A DNA stretch of 64,000 bases from assembly GCA_044336815.1 (NCBI GenBank), contig JBIIOU010000001.1:1-64000 (forward strand), in the 5' to 3' direction. Origin of the DNA: GCA-2737125 sp044336815 (GTDB taxonomy: Bacteria; Actinomycetota; Actinomycetes; S36-B12). The notes beneath the pieces are model-generated. The model searched no databases, was not told the origin of the DNA, and worked only from the letters and a program-made list of their open reading frames with translations. Positions 7,682 through 16,452 of this stretch are shown one piece after another; position 1 is the stretch's first letter; every line of letters starts with the position of its first letter. The position numbers and the translations under genes are program-made.

Positions 7682-8368
7682 TTAGTAAATGTAGACGCGG
7701 GTGCCGCGCCCTGCTCTCTTGAACAGCCACTTGGCCTTATTTAGGTCGCGCAAATTGACGCAGCCATGCGAGCCGCCGAGATATCCATCGGAATGGAAAT
7801 ACGGGGAGTAGTGGACGGCTTGATCCCCGTCATAAAATAGCGCAAACGGCATCGGGGTTTGATAACGCGAAGATACGTGATCGCGGCTCTGCCAATAGAC
7901 CCGGTAGGAACCAGGTGAAGTTCTTTGGCCCGAGACACCAAACCTTGCGTCGGCACTCATCTGTACCTTGCCGTCGACGACATAGCGAACTAGCTTTTGC
8001 TCAAGTGAGATGCAAATAGTGGTAACCTCGGCGCAAGCGATTGGTAGTTCACCGCGCGGCTCGCTGAGTATTCGGAGCTTAATCCAAGTTGCGCCATCGA
8101 CTACCCCGGTTGGGTTGATGAAGAACTTGGTTTGGAACTCCTTCACATTGCCAGTCGTGCTGGTGCCGAAAAATGATGCGCCATATTCACCTTTGTCAAT
8201 GGGGTAACCAAGCCATCCGAGGCGGTCCTGCAGCAAGGTGATCATCGGTCCCGTTTGCTGCTCACTTAGTGGAAGCGCGCCCGCGGTCGAGTCGGCTGCG
8301 CTTGCGGGAGCGGGGAGGACAATCGCGAGTACTAGCCCGGTTAATAGCAATACGCCGAACTTATGCAC
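7682..8368 (-). CDS. Exported L,D-transpeptidase (YkuD) with peptidoglycan-binding domain
   Basis: The 228-residue protein begins with a signal peptide (cleaved near ASA-AD) and a PG_binding_1-like repeat (about 38-110, MITLLQDRLGWLGYP). A YkuD domain follows, whose active site HSDGYLGGSHGCVNL (about 192-206) supplies His and Cys. It would form 3-3 cross-links or attach proteins to peptidoglycan outside the membrane. It is read alone and divergently from the aldehyde dehydrogenase. Confidence 0.9.
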   Translation of the reverse strand: MHKFGVLLLTGLVLAIVLPAPASAADSTAGALPLSEQQTGPMITLLQDRLGWLGYPIDKGEYGASFFGTSTTGNVKEFQTKFFINPTGVVDGATWIKLRILSEPRGELPIACAEVTTICISLEQKLVRYVVDGKVQMSADARFGVSGQRTSPGSYRVYWQSRDHVSSRYQTPMPFALFYDGDQAVHYSPYFHSDGYLGGSHGCVNLRDLNKAKWLFKRAGRGTRVYIY

Positions 8369-8408
8369 GAGACAACGTTACGGGGTGGGGATCTGGCAGG
8401 ATCAAGGC

Positions 8409-9905
8409 ATGACCTACACCTCGGTGAATCCAGCCGCGTTCAGCGAAGTTATTGCTACTTTGTCACTTGCTAGCGCGGCCGAGGTCGTCGAAAACTGCCG
8501 GATAGCCCACGATGCCCAGCTCGGTTGGGCAGCTGTCCCTGCGCCGGCGCGCGGCCGAGTGATCGCTCAGGTTGGGCGCCTTGTGGAGGCAAATAAAGAG
8601 GCTCTCGCCAGCCTTGTTGCCCGCGAGATCGGCAAGGTCTACGCGGAGGCTCTCGGTGAGGTGCAGGAAGTAATCGATACCTGCGATTTCTTCTTGGGTG
8701 AAGGCCGCCGTATGTACGGCCAGACCATCCCAAGTGAAATGCCCGATAAACAGTTGTTCACTTTCCGAAATCCAGTTGGTTCAGTCGTGATAATCACGGC
8801 CGCGAATTTCCCCGCGGCCGTACCATCTTGGTATTTCATCCCTGCGTTACTCACCGGCAACTCGGTGGTATGGAAACCCGCCGAGCAAGCGGGTGCTATT
8901 GCCCTGGCGATTACTGAACTCCTGCACGCTGGGGGAGTGCCTAAGGATGTGCTGCGGGTAGTAATCGCAGATGGTGAGGCAACTTTTGCTGGGCTCGAGG
9001 CGGCTCTTGACGCAGGATTTGTTGACAAGATCGGATTCACTGGATCAACAGCGGTGGGCCGCAAACTTGGTGAACTCGCTGGGAGGCATTTGCAATCACC
9101 GTGCCTAGAGTTAGGTGGCAAGAACCCGATGGTGGTTATGCCCGACGCAGACATTGATCTAGTAGTCGAAGGGGCATTGTTTGCTGGGTTCGGCACAGCT
9201 GGCCAGCGTTGCACCTCACTCGGCACTCTCTGGTTGCATCGATCAATTCACGATACGGTTTTGGCGAGATACGCTGACGCGGTCTCGAATGCGGCTGTCG
9301 GTGATCCGTTTGCCGACGTACTTTATGGGCCTGTGATTGATGAGAAGTATTTAGTCGATCACCTACGAAATCTGGAGTTGATTCAGTCTCACCACCGTGT
9401 TCTTGGTTCCACCGGCGTCGGGCAAATTACCAAGACCAACCCAAGGGCGGGGTTCGTCGGCGACCCTATGACGGGGTGGTTCGCGCACCCAACCATCGTT
9501 GCTGGGGTGCGCCCTGGAGATGCGCTTTACGAGAATGAGACTTTTGGCCCATTGGTAGGCGTGGGCGTTTTCGATTCGCTGGACGAGGCTATTGAGTTAG
9601 CGAACGGACACGGTTACGGGTTATCAAGTGCGCTCTATTCCAATGATCCAAAGACGATTTGGCGGTTCCGCGAGGGCATCAGTGCCGGCATGCTTTCGAT
9701 AAATAATTCGACGTCGGGTGCAGAAGCCCATTTGCCGTTTGGTGGCAACGGTAAAAGCGGTAACGGCTCTAGGCAAAGTGGTATTTGGGTGCTAGACCAG
9801 TTCACCCGATGGCAAGCAATGAATTGGGATTACAGCGGGAAATTGCAAAAGGCACAGATGGACGTAATTGATCTACCGCATGATCCAGACTTTAAAATCA
9901 CCTAG
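8409..9905 (+). CDS. NAD(P)-dependent aldehyde dehydrogenase
   Basis: A frame is open from 8238, but ATG 8409 gives a normal 498-residue enzyme and avoids overlap with the transpeptidase. Key motifs are ITAANFPAAVPSW and VWKPAEQ (cofactor site), FTGSTAVGRKL, the glutamate in LELGGKNP and the catalytic cysteine in GTAGQRCTS. The sequence resembles the ALDH7 branch (aminoadipate or piperideine semialdehyde oxidation), judged by eye only. It faces a decarboxylase operon ending 8 bases away, so a link to amine or lysine-type breakdown is possible but unproven. Confidence 0.85.
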   Translation: MTYTSVNPAAFSEVIATLSLASAAEVVENCRIAHDAQLGWAAVPAPARGRVIAQVGRLVEANKEALASLVAREIGKVYAEALGEVQEVIDTCDFFLGEGRRMYGQTIPSEMPDKQLFTFRNPVGSVVIITAANFPAAVPSWYFIPALLTGNSVVWKPAEQAGAIALAITELLHAGGVPKDVLRVVIADGEATFAGLEAALDAGFVDKIGFTGSTAVGRKLGELAGRHLQSPCLELGGKNPMVVMPDADIDLVVEGALFAGFGTAGQRCTSLGTLWLHRSIHDTVLARYADAVSNAAVGDPFADVLYGPVIDEKYLVDHLRNLELIQSHHRVLGSTGVGQITKTNPRAGFVGDPMTGWFAHPTIVAGVRPGDALYENETFGPLVGVGVFDSLDEAIELANGHGYGLSSALYSNDPKTIWRFREGISAGMLSINNSTSGAEAHLPFGGNGKSGNGSRQSGIWVLDQFTRWQAMNWDYSGKLQKAQMDVIDLPHDPDFKIT

Positions 9906-9913
9906 TCCTGCGT

Positions 9914-11464
9914 TTAGGCGCGCGACTCAAACATCCCAAATAGCGCGGCGATACCAAGTACCGAACGTGGTGAATACGCGGCTCGCCAGAGCCCACCATG
10001 GTTTGCTCCCTGTACGAAAAGCTCCATTGGGTTTTGCAATTCGGTAGCGGGATTCGCCGTAGCACTCGGATTTCTTAGGTCGTGCACCAACAATGCGGCC
10101 ATCAAAGTGGTTGAAGTTGCTGGCTCGAAGACTTCTATGCCGAATCTTCCTGCGCCAGCATACGCGGAAGCGAGAGCACGACTCTTTACTACAGATTGTG
10201 TCCGCGTTGCGGGGGCTAGATTGATTGATACCGGTGTACCGGTCGAACGTGCTACCAATGCACGCCATCTTTGGAGGCGCTTTGCGAGTGCATAGTTGGC
10301 GCCCTGCTGCGAGATTAAGGAGTCGTTAAGCCCGACTTCTGTGCCGTCACCGGCGAAAATAGTTTGTTGGTAATTAGGCTCAAACTGTTTGAGGGTGCGC
10401 AGAGGAGTCTGGAGCAGCCCACTAAGGCCTCGGGCATCCCAGCGCCGACGTGATTCAAGGACAACTTCGAGGGGAACCATAAAAGTGTCGGTGGGTGTGG
10501 CGAGGTAGGCAAGGGAAATGTCACGGCTGCTACCGAGTAAGTCGGCAACCACTGCGTCGGCCGCCATTGACAGGAGCACATGTTGTGATCCGTCAGCGTA
10601 TGCGTATGTACCAAGCACGAATGGTTGCCTGATTTCAGCGAGCCAAGTACGAACTTCAGGGGCGCGGGTAAGCAAATTCGCCCCGGCTACATTGGCGATC
10701 GCGAGATCATCTTCTGGGTGTACCAAGCCATCTACAACTAGCGGCGGGTTGCCGTCAGCATCGAGCTCAATTGGAATTCGTATTGAACCGGCCGTGCTTC
10801 GGGCAATGTCAATGAGCCGCTGCCAAATTGCGGGCCGTTGCAGGTCGACCGCGTGCACGGTCGCTCCCCAACGCAGGAGTGATCTGATTGGGCCCATTTC
10901 GGCTCCGGCGCCTAACAGCGCGATGTCGACCCCACGCAGATCGAGCCAATCTGGGTTATCCAGCACCAGGTGAATGGCTTCACCGAAACTTGGTTCGGCA
11001 ATGCCATCGTCGACCCATTTGTCGACTTGGTCTCGCAAGTGCCTGCCAAATAGCCGCCTCCCGTGATAGGGCAACGACAGGTCGGACTCCAACTGTGCTG
11101 CACCTTGAACCTGTACCGAGCCAAAGCCAGAGGCAGAAAATGTCGCCATTGCTTCGCCTAAGTTCAACTCCTGGCCATCGCGGCCAAAGCGAAAACGCCG
11201 ATGCGCAGAGTCCAAGCCGTCACTTGAGACCTGCAACGCAGCGGCAGGTGTCATGGTTGCCGCCGCGACGATGTCACGTATTGGAGTTAGGTATCCCGAT
11301 CGCCAATCGCGGGTGTGCTCAATGCGCTCGGCAAGTGATGAATCCACTCCGCGAACACAATCAGCGAAGATCGCCCGCCCGGTTGCGCTTGTGCTGCGTT
11401 TGCCATCACCGCCCGCAGGGAAGCAAACCCCCTCGGGAGTTTGGTAGTCTGAGTTCACTGGCAC
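9914..11464 (-). CDS. Unrecognised conserved-looking protein with Rossmann-like segment
   Basis: The frame is open up to 11752, but that part lies inside the decarboxylase gene. GTG 11464 (or 11458) starts a 516-residue protein 13 bases after the decarboxylase stop. It has no signal peptide or membrane segment. A glycine-rich turn with Rossmann character appears mid-protein (VDIALLGAGAEMGPIRSLLRWGATVHAVD), followed by a long region with no motif I know. Placement as third gene of an operon after an FAD reductase and a PLP decarboxylase suggests an oxidoreductase or amine-metabolism role. I do not recognise the family. Confidence 0.75.
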   Translation of the reverse strand: MPVNSDYQTPEGVCFPAGGDGKRSTSATGRAIFADCVRGVDSSLAERIEHTRDWRSGYLTPIRDIVAAATMTPAAALQVSSDGLDSAHRRFRFGRDGQELNLGEAMATFSASGFGSVQVQGAAQLESDLSLPYHGRRLFGRHLRDQVDKWVDDGIAEPSFGEAIHLVLDNPDWLDLRGVDIALLGAGAEMGPIRSLLRWGATVHAVDLQRPAIWQRLIDIARSTAGSIRIPIELDADGNPPLVVDGLVHPEDDLAIANVAGANLLTRAPEVRTWLAEIRQPFVLGTYAYADGSQHVLLSMAADAVVADLLGSSRDISLAYLATPTDTFMVPLEVVLESRRRWDARGLSGLLQTPLRTLKQFEPNYQQTIFAGDGTEVGLNDSLISQQGANYALAKRLQRWRALVARSTGTPVSINLAPATRTQSVVKSRALASAYAGAGRFGIEVFEPATSTTLMAALLVHDLRNPSATANPATELQNPMELFVQGANHGGLWRAAYSPRSVLGIAALFGMFESRA

Positions 11465-11477
11465 AACTGCAGAATAC

Positions 11478-12902
11478 CTATTTGGTTGGCGGGTGATCGT
11501 GCGGCCCAATGGAGCCGAGTTCGTCTGCGACCTCGAGGGTGATGTCGACGTCCGCCATCGTTGTTCGGAAATTGGTAAAACAGGGCCGCAGCCAAACCTG
11601 TCCATCGATAGTTGCTGGTGAGATGTAGACCCGGCCGTCACGCTGCATCCGAGCGCAAACATCGAGATTGTGCGCATCAAGGTCGGTGCAACCTGGCAAC
11701 ACATGTCGAAACGGCACAATTGACAATTGCGGTGGTGACGCCAGTACTTCAAAGCGTGGGTGGGCGCTGGCTGAACGATAAAGGTGCTGTGCTTGCTCGC
11801 AATTCTCGGCTATTGCCGCTCGAAATGCTTGGGCACCGTGAACGCGCAGCGCCAGCCATAACTTCATGGCACGCAGGGGCCGTGAGTACTCCAAAGTTAT
11901 GTCGACCGCATTCAATTCGTCATCCTCGTGTGGGATGTATGCCTCATCATGGGCAAAGGTGCGCGCAAGGGTTTGCGCATCACGAACCAAGACTGCACTG
12001 CAGGCTTTAGGGACGAACATCCACTTATGTGCGTCGACGCTCACTGAGTCAGCGCGCGAAAGTCCAGCGAAGAGCGGTGCGGTTAGCGGTGCGCTGGCGG
12101 CGGGTAGGCCGTAGGCGCCATCGACATGGAGCCAAATACCGAATGACTCGCAGATATCCGCAAGGGCGGCAATTGGGTCCACAGATCCGGTCAGCGTGGT
12201 GCCGGCGGTGGCAATGACAGCAACCGGCGTAACCCCGTTTGCCAAGTCGAGTGCGATCGCTGCGTGAAGTGCCTCAGGTTGCATACGCCGTTGCACGTCA
12301 ATCGGGATATCGCGAACCGCATTGCGTCCAAAACCCAAAAGTTCAGCCGCACGAGTAATTGAATAGTGGGCTTCGGCTGAGCAATAGATCGCGGGTCGAG
12401 TGTCACTTAGCCCAGTTGTGCGGGAACCAGGGAGTGCCCGTTCGCGGGCGGCAGCGAGCGCGGTGATATTGCTGATGGTGCCACCACTGGTGAATGAACC
12501 CAAGCGCGCGGGGAACCCCAAGAAATCAGCCAGCCAGCCGATGGTCTGGGCTTCCAGGCGCGTTGCAGCCCGGGCGTCTAGTGCCAAATTAATGTCGTAT
12601 GAGTGGGCGAGGAGATCTGCCAGCGCACCAATCTCGAGTCCGCTTGAGCCGATATAGGCCAAATATCTGGGGCGTGATTGGGCTAGTGAGGCGTCGAGGA
12701 CATCACCCGCGGCATCTAGGCTTTCAATGACATTGCTGCCTTGCTCAGATAGCGGTTTGCGTAGTTCATTGATGAGGAGTTCGCTGATTTCGGTCTCAGA
12801 TTCACGTGGACTATCGAAATCTCGCCACGCATGGGCAACGAGCGCCGCGGCGTGCTCAAGTGCAGCTTCCCGACTTGCCCCTAATGAGAGCGAATCCTTC
12901 AT
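11478..12902 (-). CDS. PLP-dependent group II amino-acid decarboxylase
   Basis: The 474-residue protein has the group II (aromatic amino acid/glutamate type) decarboxylase pattern. It shows FTSGGTISNITAL for phosphate binding, AEAHYSITRAAELLG with the ring-stacking histidine, HVDGAYG with the PLP-nitrogen aspartate, and SVDAHKW with the Schiff-base lysine K293. It would release CO2 from an amino acid to give an amine; which one is not clear. Its ATG overlaps the stop of the upstream FAD reductase as ATGA, so the two are translationally coupled. Confidence 0.88.
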   Translation of the reverse strand: MKDSLSLGASREAALEHAAALVAHAWRDFDSPRESETEISELLINELRKPLSEQGSNVIESLDAAGDVLDASLAQSRPRYLAYIGSSGLEIGALADLLAHSYDINLALDARAATRLEAQTIGWLADFLGFPARLGSFTSGGTISNITALAAARERALPGSRTTGLSDTRPAIYCSAEAHYSITRAAELLGFGRNAVRDIPIDVQRRMQPEALHAAIALDLANGVTPVAVIATAGTTLTGSVDPIAALADICESFGIWLHVDGAYGLPAASAPLTAPLFAGLSRADSVSVDAHKWMFVPKACSAVLVRDAQTLARTFAHDEAYIPHEDDELNAVDITLEYSRPLRAMKLWLALRVHGAQAFRAAIAENCEQAQHLYRSASAHPRFEVLASPPQLSIVPFRHVLPGCTDLDAHNLDVCARMQRDGRVYISPATIDGQVWLRPCFTNFRTTMADVDITLEVADELGSIGPHDHPPTK

Positions 12903-14074
12903 CGTTCCAGCAAATGCTTACGGTAAGGAGCCAGTTCTGCGGTGCGGTCAACGCCGACAACCCCGACCAGGCCGCTTTCATCTGAATACTCAACTATGCA
13001 GGCGTCGTCCGCAGTGCCTTCAACTATCTGGATTGAAGTTGCTAGCCCTGGCATTCCGAATGACTGAAGTTTGTATTGGTACTGGTCGGACCAAAAAGAA
13101 GGCATGGCGGCAAAAGGTGCTTGATCTGGTTGTTCACCGCGTAGAAGTGAGGCGAGTGAGGCACCGGCGCGCCGGCCGGTCTCGGTCGGGATATTCCAAT
13201 GTTCGATGCGCCTGGGGATGTTGCCGAAGAGCGCGTTCGGATGTCGGGCAATGTCGCCGACGGCAACCACTGGCACCTCGGCAGCAACCACCATCGCTTG
13301 GTCGACGAGTAGCCCGTCGGTGAGATCAAGGCCGTTGCCTTCAAGCCACTCCACATTACAAACCGAGCCGACAGCTTCAACAACAACCGACGCGGGTAGC
13401 TCGGTGCCGTCATCGAGTAACACGGAGGTAATGTGCTCTCCTCCAAGGAACGACTGCACGGTTCGGCCGAGGTGGAAGTTCACCCCATGGTGCTCATGGC
13501 GTGAACTCATGCCCATCCCAAGTTCAGCACCCAGCGGTCGCACCATCGGCTGCTCATCAATTGCGACGATATGTACCTCGGCGCCCAGGCCACGTGCCGT
13601 CGCCGCCACTTCGCACCCAATAAAACCCGCTCCCATAATTACCGCGGTGCGCCCCGGTACTAGGTAGTTGCGCAGGTTCATTGCATCGTGGGCGGTTCGC
13701 AGCACGTGACGACCATTTTCGGGGCCTGCGATAGGCAACCGGCGTGGGCGAATCCCTGAAGCGATGACAAGACCGTCAAATGACAAGTGGGTGCCATCGG
13801 CCAAGGTGACGGTCCGTGCGGCAAAGTCACTTGCGATCGCCGGTGAACCTAGTCGCCAGTCGACGTCGGCGACCGATGGCTTACGGCGAAACTCAAGTTC
13901 AGCAACGTGAACACCCGCTGATAGCGCCTCCTTTGAAAGGGGCGGCCGGTTGTACGGCATTGCTGGCTCATCGCCGACAACGGTGATGGCACCTTCGAAA
14001 CCGGCACCACGAAGGGCCTCGGCTGCTCTTAAGCCACCAAGGCCGGCACCTACTACGAGTACTTTGGCAGTCAT
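12899..14074 (-). CDS. FAD-dependent NAD(P)H:ferredoxin-type reductase
   Basis: The 391-residue protein has two dinucleotide-binding folds: GAGLGGLRAAEALR at residues 8-21 for FAD and GAGFIGCEVA near 147 for NAD(P)H. It also has the FAD-contacting motif VVAVGDIA late in the protein. This is the pattern of ferredoxin/rubredoxin reductases that feed Rieske dioxygenases or cytochromes P450 (BenC/ThcD-like). No oxygenase or ferredoxin is next to it, which is unusual, so the electron acceptor is unknown. First gene of the three-gene minus-strand operon. Confidence 0.88.
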   Translation of the reverse strand: MTAKVLVVGAGLGGLRAAEALRGAGFEGAITVVGDEPAMPYNRPPLSKEALSAGVHVAELEFRRKPSVADVDWRLGSPAIASDFAARTVTLADGTHLSFDGLVIASGIRPRRLPIAGPENGRHVLRTAHDAMNLRNYLVPGRTAVIMGAGFIGCEVAATARGLGAEVHIVAIDEQPMVRPLGAELGMGMSSRHEHHGVNFHLGRTVQSFLGGEHITSVLLDDGTELPASVVVEAVGSVCNVEWLEGNGLDLTDGLLVDQAMVVAAEVPVVAVGDIARHPNALFGNIPRRIEHWNIPTETGRRAGASLASLLRGEQPDQAPFAAMPSFWSDQYQYKLQSFGMPGLATSIQIVEGTADDACIVEYSDESGLVGVVGVDRTAELAPYRKHLLER

Positions 14075-14108
14075 AACATTGAAATTATTGTCTAGCCGAT
14101 AGCGATGC

Positions 14109-14132
14109 CTTGCGGTGGGTCTTGCGGTGGGT
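14109..14132. repeat. 12-bp tandem duplication upstream of purU
   Basis: CTTGCGGTGGGT is present twice in direct succession in the 244-base gap between the FAD reductase and purU. The rest of the gap has no gene I accept; a 75-codon frame (14105-14332) overlaps the purU start and has unlikely composition. Confidence 0.6.
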
Positions 14133-14318
14133 TCGCATCGACTCAGGTGAGTGTTGTCCGTCTAGCTTGCCGCAACCAAGGCAATGACCACGATGCCCTC
14201 TGGATGGAGTGTGGCGGAGCGTCGGTTACGATGAAGTGTGATGAGGCTGGGCGTCGTTTAACCGAAGTCACCGACCGTGGTACCCGTGAAATAACGCATT
14301 GGGAGACAGTAAATTACC

Positions 14319-15173
14319 TTGACCACATCTAATCGCTACATCTTGACTATCAAGTGCCCAGACCAGGCGGGAATTATTCATCGGGTTTCGGGTGCCCTGA
14401 TGGCGGTCGGTGGCAATGTACTGGAGCAGGCGCAGTTCACCGATGAGGATTCAGGTTTTTTCTGCATGCGCACTAAGTTCGAAACACTCAGGGGAGACCT
14501 AGAAGCATTGACTTCGGTAGTGGTCGACCACGTCAAGAGCCTTGAGCCCGAGTTGACCCTTCGCCGTGAGGCCGATCATCTCCGGGCAATAATTCTTGTT
14601 TCAAAGCACGACCACTGCTTGCTGGATCTGCTTTACCGATTTGGCAATGGTGAGATGCCTATTGATATTCCAGTGATTGTTTCGAATCATGAGGACTGTC
14701 GCGAGATTGCTGACAGGTACCACATCCCTTATGTGCACTTGCCGATTACTCCAGATAACAAGGCTGAGCAAGAAGCTAAACTGTTAGACCTGATTGCTGA
14801 GCACGTGATTGATGTCGTTGTTCTGGCTCGATACATGCAAGTACTATCCGGTGATTTCTGCGACAAGATGCCGGGACGAATAATTAATATTCACCACTCT
14901 TTCCTGCCGGGGTTCAAAGGTGCTCGCCCATACCAGCAAGCGCATGAGCGTGGCGTGAAACTGATTGGAGCCACCGCACACTTTGTCACGGGCGATCTAG
15001 ACGAGGGACCGATCATCGAGCAGAGCGTCGAGCGAGTAAGTCACGCGAATACAGCCGCTGATTTAGTGGAAATCGGACGCGATGTAGAGCGTGTGGTCTT
15101 ATCCAGAGCGGTGCGCTTGTTCGCCGAAGACCGAATAATTCTTACCGGTCAGCGAACCGTCGTATTTTCCTAG
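14319..15173 (+). CDS. purU: Formyltetrahydrofolate deformylase PurU
   Basis: The 284-residue protein starts at TTG 14319. It has an N-terminal ACT domain (ILTIKCPDQAGIIHRVSGAL, about 6-80) and a C-terminal formyltransferase-fold hydrolase. The catalytic set is in INIHHSFLPGFKGARPY and ATAHFVTGDLDEGPII. It hydrolyses 10-formyl-THF to THF and formate, balancing one-carbon pools. Length and domain order are normal. The start codon is weak and the GGGA site is about 14 bases away, so translation may be modest. Confidence 0.92.
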   Translation: MTTSNRYILTIKCPDQAGIIHRVSGALMAVGGNVLEQAQFTDEDSGFFCMRTKFETLRGDLEALTSVVVDHVKSLEPELTLRREADHLRAIILVSKHDHCLLDLLYRFGNGEMPIDIPVIVSNHEDCREIADRYHIPYVHLPITPDNKAEQEAKLLDLIAEHVIDVVVLARYMQVLSGDFCDKMPGRIINIHHSFLPGFKGARPYQQAHERGVKLIGATAHFVTGDLDEGPIIEQSVERVSHANTAADLVEIGRDVERVVLSRAVRLFAEDRIILTGQRTVVFS

Positions 15174-15233
15174 CACTAATGCACTTTCAATGCCGACTGT
15201 CTGATCTTTGCTTAGGAATTAGGAGGGTGAAAA

Positions 15234-16388
15234 GTGAGTGAAATTTCTCCGCTCCTCGATGGCATAGTCGTGGTTTCAGTTGAGCAAGCGATCTCCGCAC
15301 CGTTCGCGACGAGGCAACTCGCAGACCTGGGCGCGACTGTTATCAAGGTTGAACGCACCGAAGGTGATTTCGCACGCCACTATGATTCGGTGGTCGAAGG
15401 AAATTCGGCATTCTTCGTATGGGCAAACGTTGGTAAGCAGTCGATCGTTATCGATATGCGCAACCCCGATGACCATGAACTCTTGAAGGCACTAATCGCG
15501 GGCTCTGACGTATTTATTCATAACATGTCGCCAAGTGCGGCGAAAGGCAGAGGGCTTGACGCTGACACCTTGCGCGCTGAAAAACCAAACTTGATTGTGT
15601 GCGAAATATCTGGATATGGCCCAGATGGACCACGAAGTGAAGATAAAGCGTACGACTTAGCTATACAGGCGGAGGCTGGTGCTTTCTCCGTCACCGGCGA
15701 TGAGAACATGAGCAAGGTTGGTTTCTCGGTGGCAGACATTGCCGCAGGCATGTATGCACTTACTAGCATTCTGGCCTCACTTGTGCGCCGTGATAGGACG
15801 GGTGAAGGTGCCTCCATCCATGTATCCATGCTTGAGGCGCTTGCCGAATGGCTTTCCGCTCCGCTATACGCCGCGGCATACGGTGTCGGCCAGCCTCCGC
15901 GGACGGGCCGTAGGCATCACGCGATAGCGCCTTACGGCACCTTTCACTTGAGTGATGACCGCACTATTTTGATCGCTGTGCAAAGCGACGGAGAGTGGCG
16001 GTCATTGGCCACATCATTATTGGAAGATCCCGCTCTTGGTATAGACCCAAGATTTTTGACCAACAGTAATCGCCTTGCAAATGTTGAGCAGTTGGAATCG
16101 CTGATCAGCGAAAAGTTGGCATCGATTTCAGGAGCGGAGGCGATGGATCGCCTACGCGACGGCCGCATCGCTGTGGCGCGGGTAAATGACCTCACCGGTG
16201 TCTGGGCGCATGAGCAACTTCGCGCACGCGGGCATTTTCACGAGGTGCAGACCGAGCATGGTCCGGTTGAGTTACTTGACCCACCATTTGACATTAGTGG
16301 CTGGGTTCGGCCCCCGAGCGGTGTACCGGGGTTGGGCGAACATGACCCAACGGTTCTGTCCGCCATTATCGAACGCGGCCGCAAGTAG
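15234..16388 (+). CDS. Family III CoA-transferase (CaiB/BaiF)
   Basis: The 384-residue protein starts at GTG 15234 behind a strong AGGAGGG. Motifs are ISAPFATRQLADLGATVIKVE at the N-terminus and KAYDLAIQAEAG, where the aspartate forms the acyl anhydride. The family moves CoA between carboxylic acids; the substrate (for example oxalate, mesaconate or carnitine type) cannot be read. It converges on an acyl-CoA dehydrogenase 64 bases downstream, so a joint activation-oxidation route for one acid is plausible. Confidence 0.87.
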   Translation: MSEISPLLDGIVVVSVEQAISAPFATRQLADLGATVIKVERTEGDFARHYDSVVEGNSAFFVWANVGKQSIVIDMRNPDDHELLKALIAGSDVFIHNMSPSAAKGRGLDADTLRAEKPNLIVCEISGYGPDGPRSEDKAYDLAIQAEAGAFSVTGDENMSKVGFSVADIAAGMYALTSILASLVRRDRTGEGASIHVSMLEALAEWLSAPLYAAAYGVGQPPRTGRRHHAIAPYGTFHLSDDRTILIAVQSDGEWRSLATSLLEDPALGIDPRFLTNSNRLANVEQLESLISEKLASISGAEAMDRLRDGRIAVARVNDLTGVWAHEQLRARGHFHEVQTEHGPVELLDPPFDISGWVRPPSGVPGLGEHDPTVLSAIIERGRK

Positions 16389-16452
16389 GCCTGCAAATCA
16401 CGTTCTGCATTTATTCTTAGTGGCTAAATTGCTTCAACTGTTTAGGTAGATG

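Noticed and set aside
14105..14332. 75-codon frame before purU
   Set aside because: It runs past the purU start, has no family and covers a tandem duplication.
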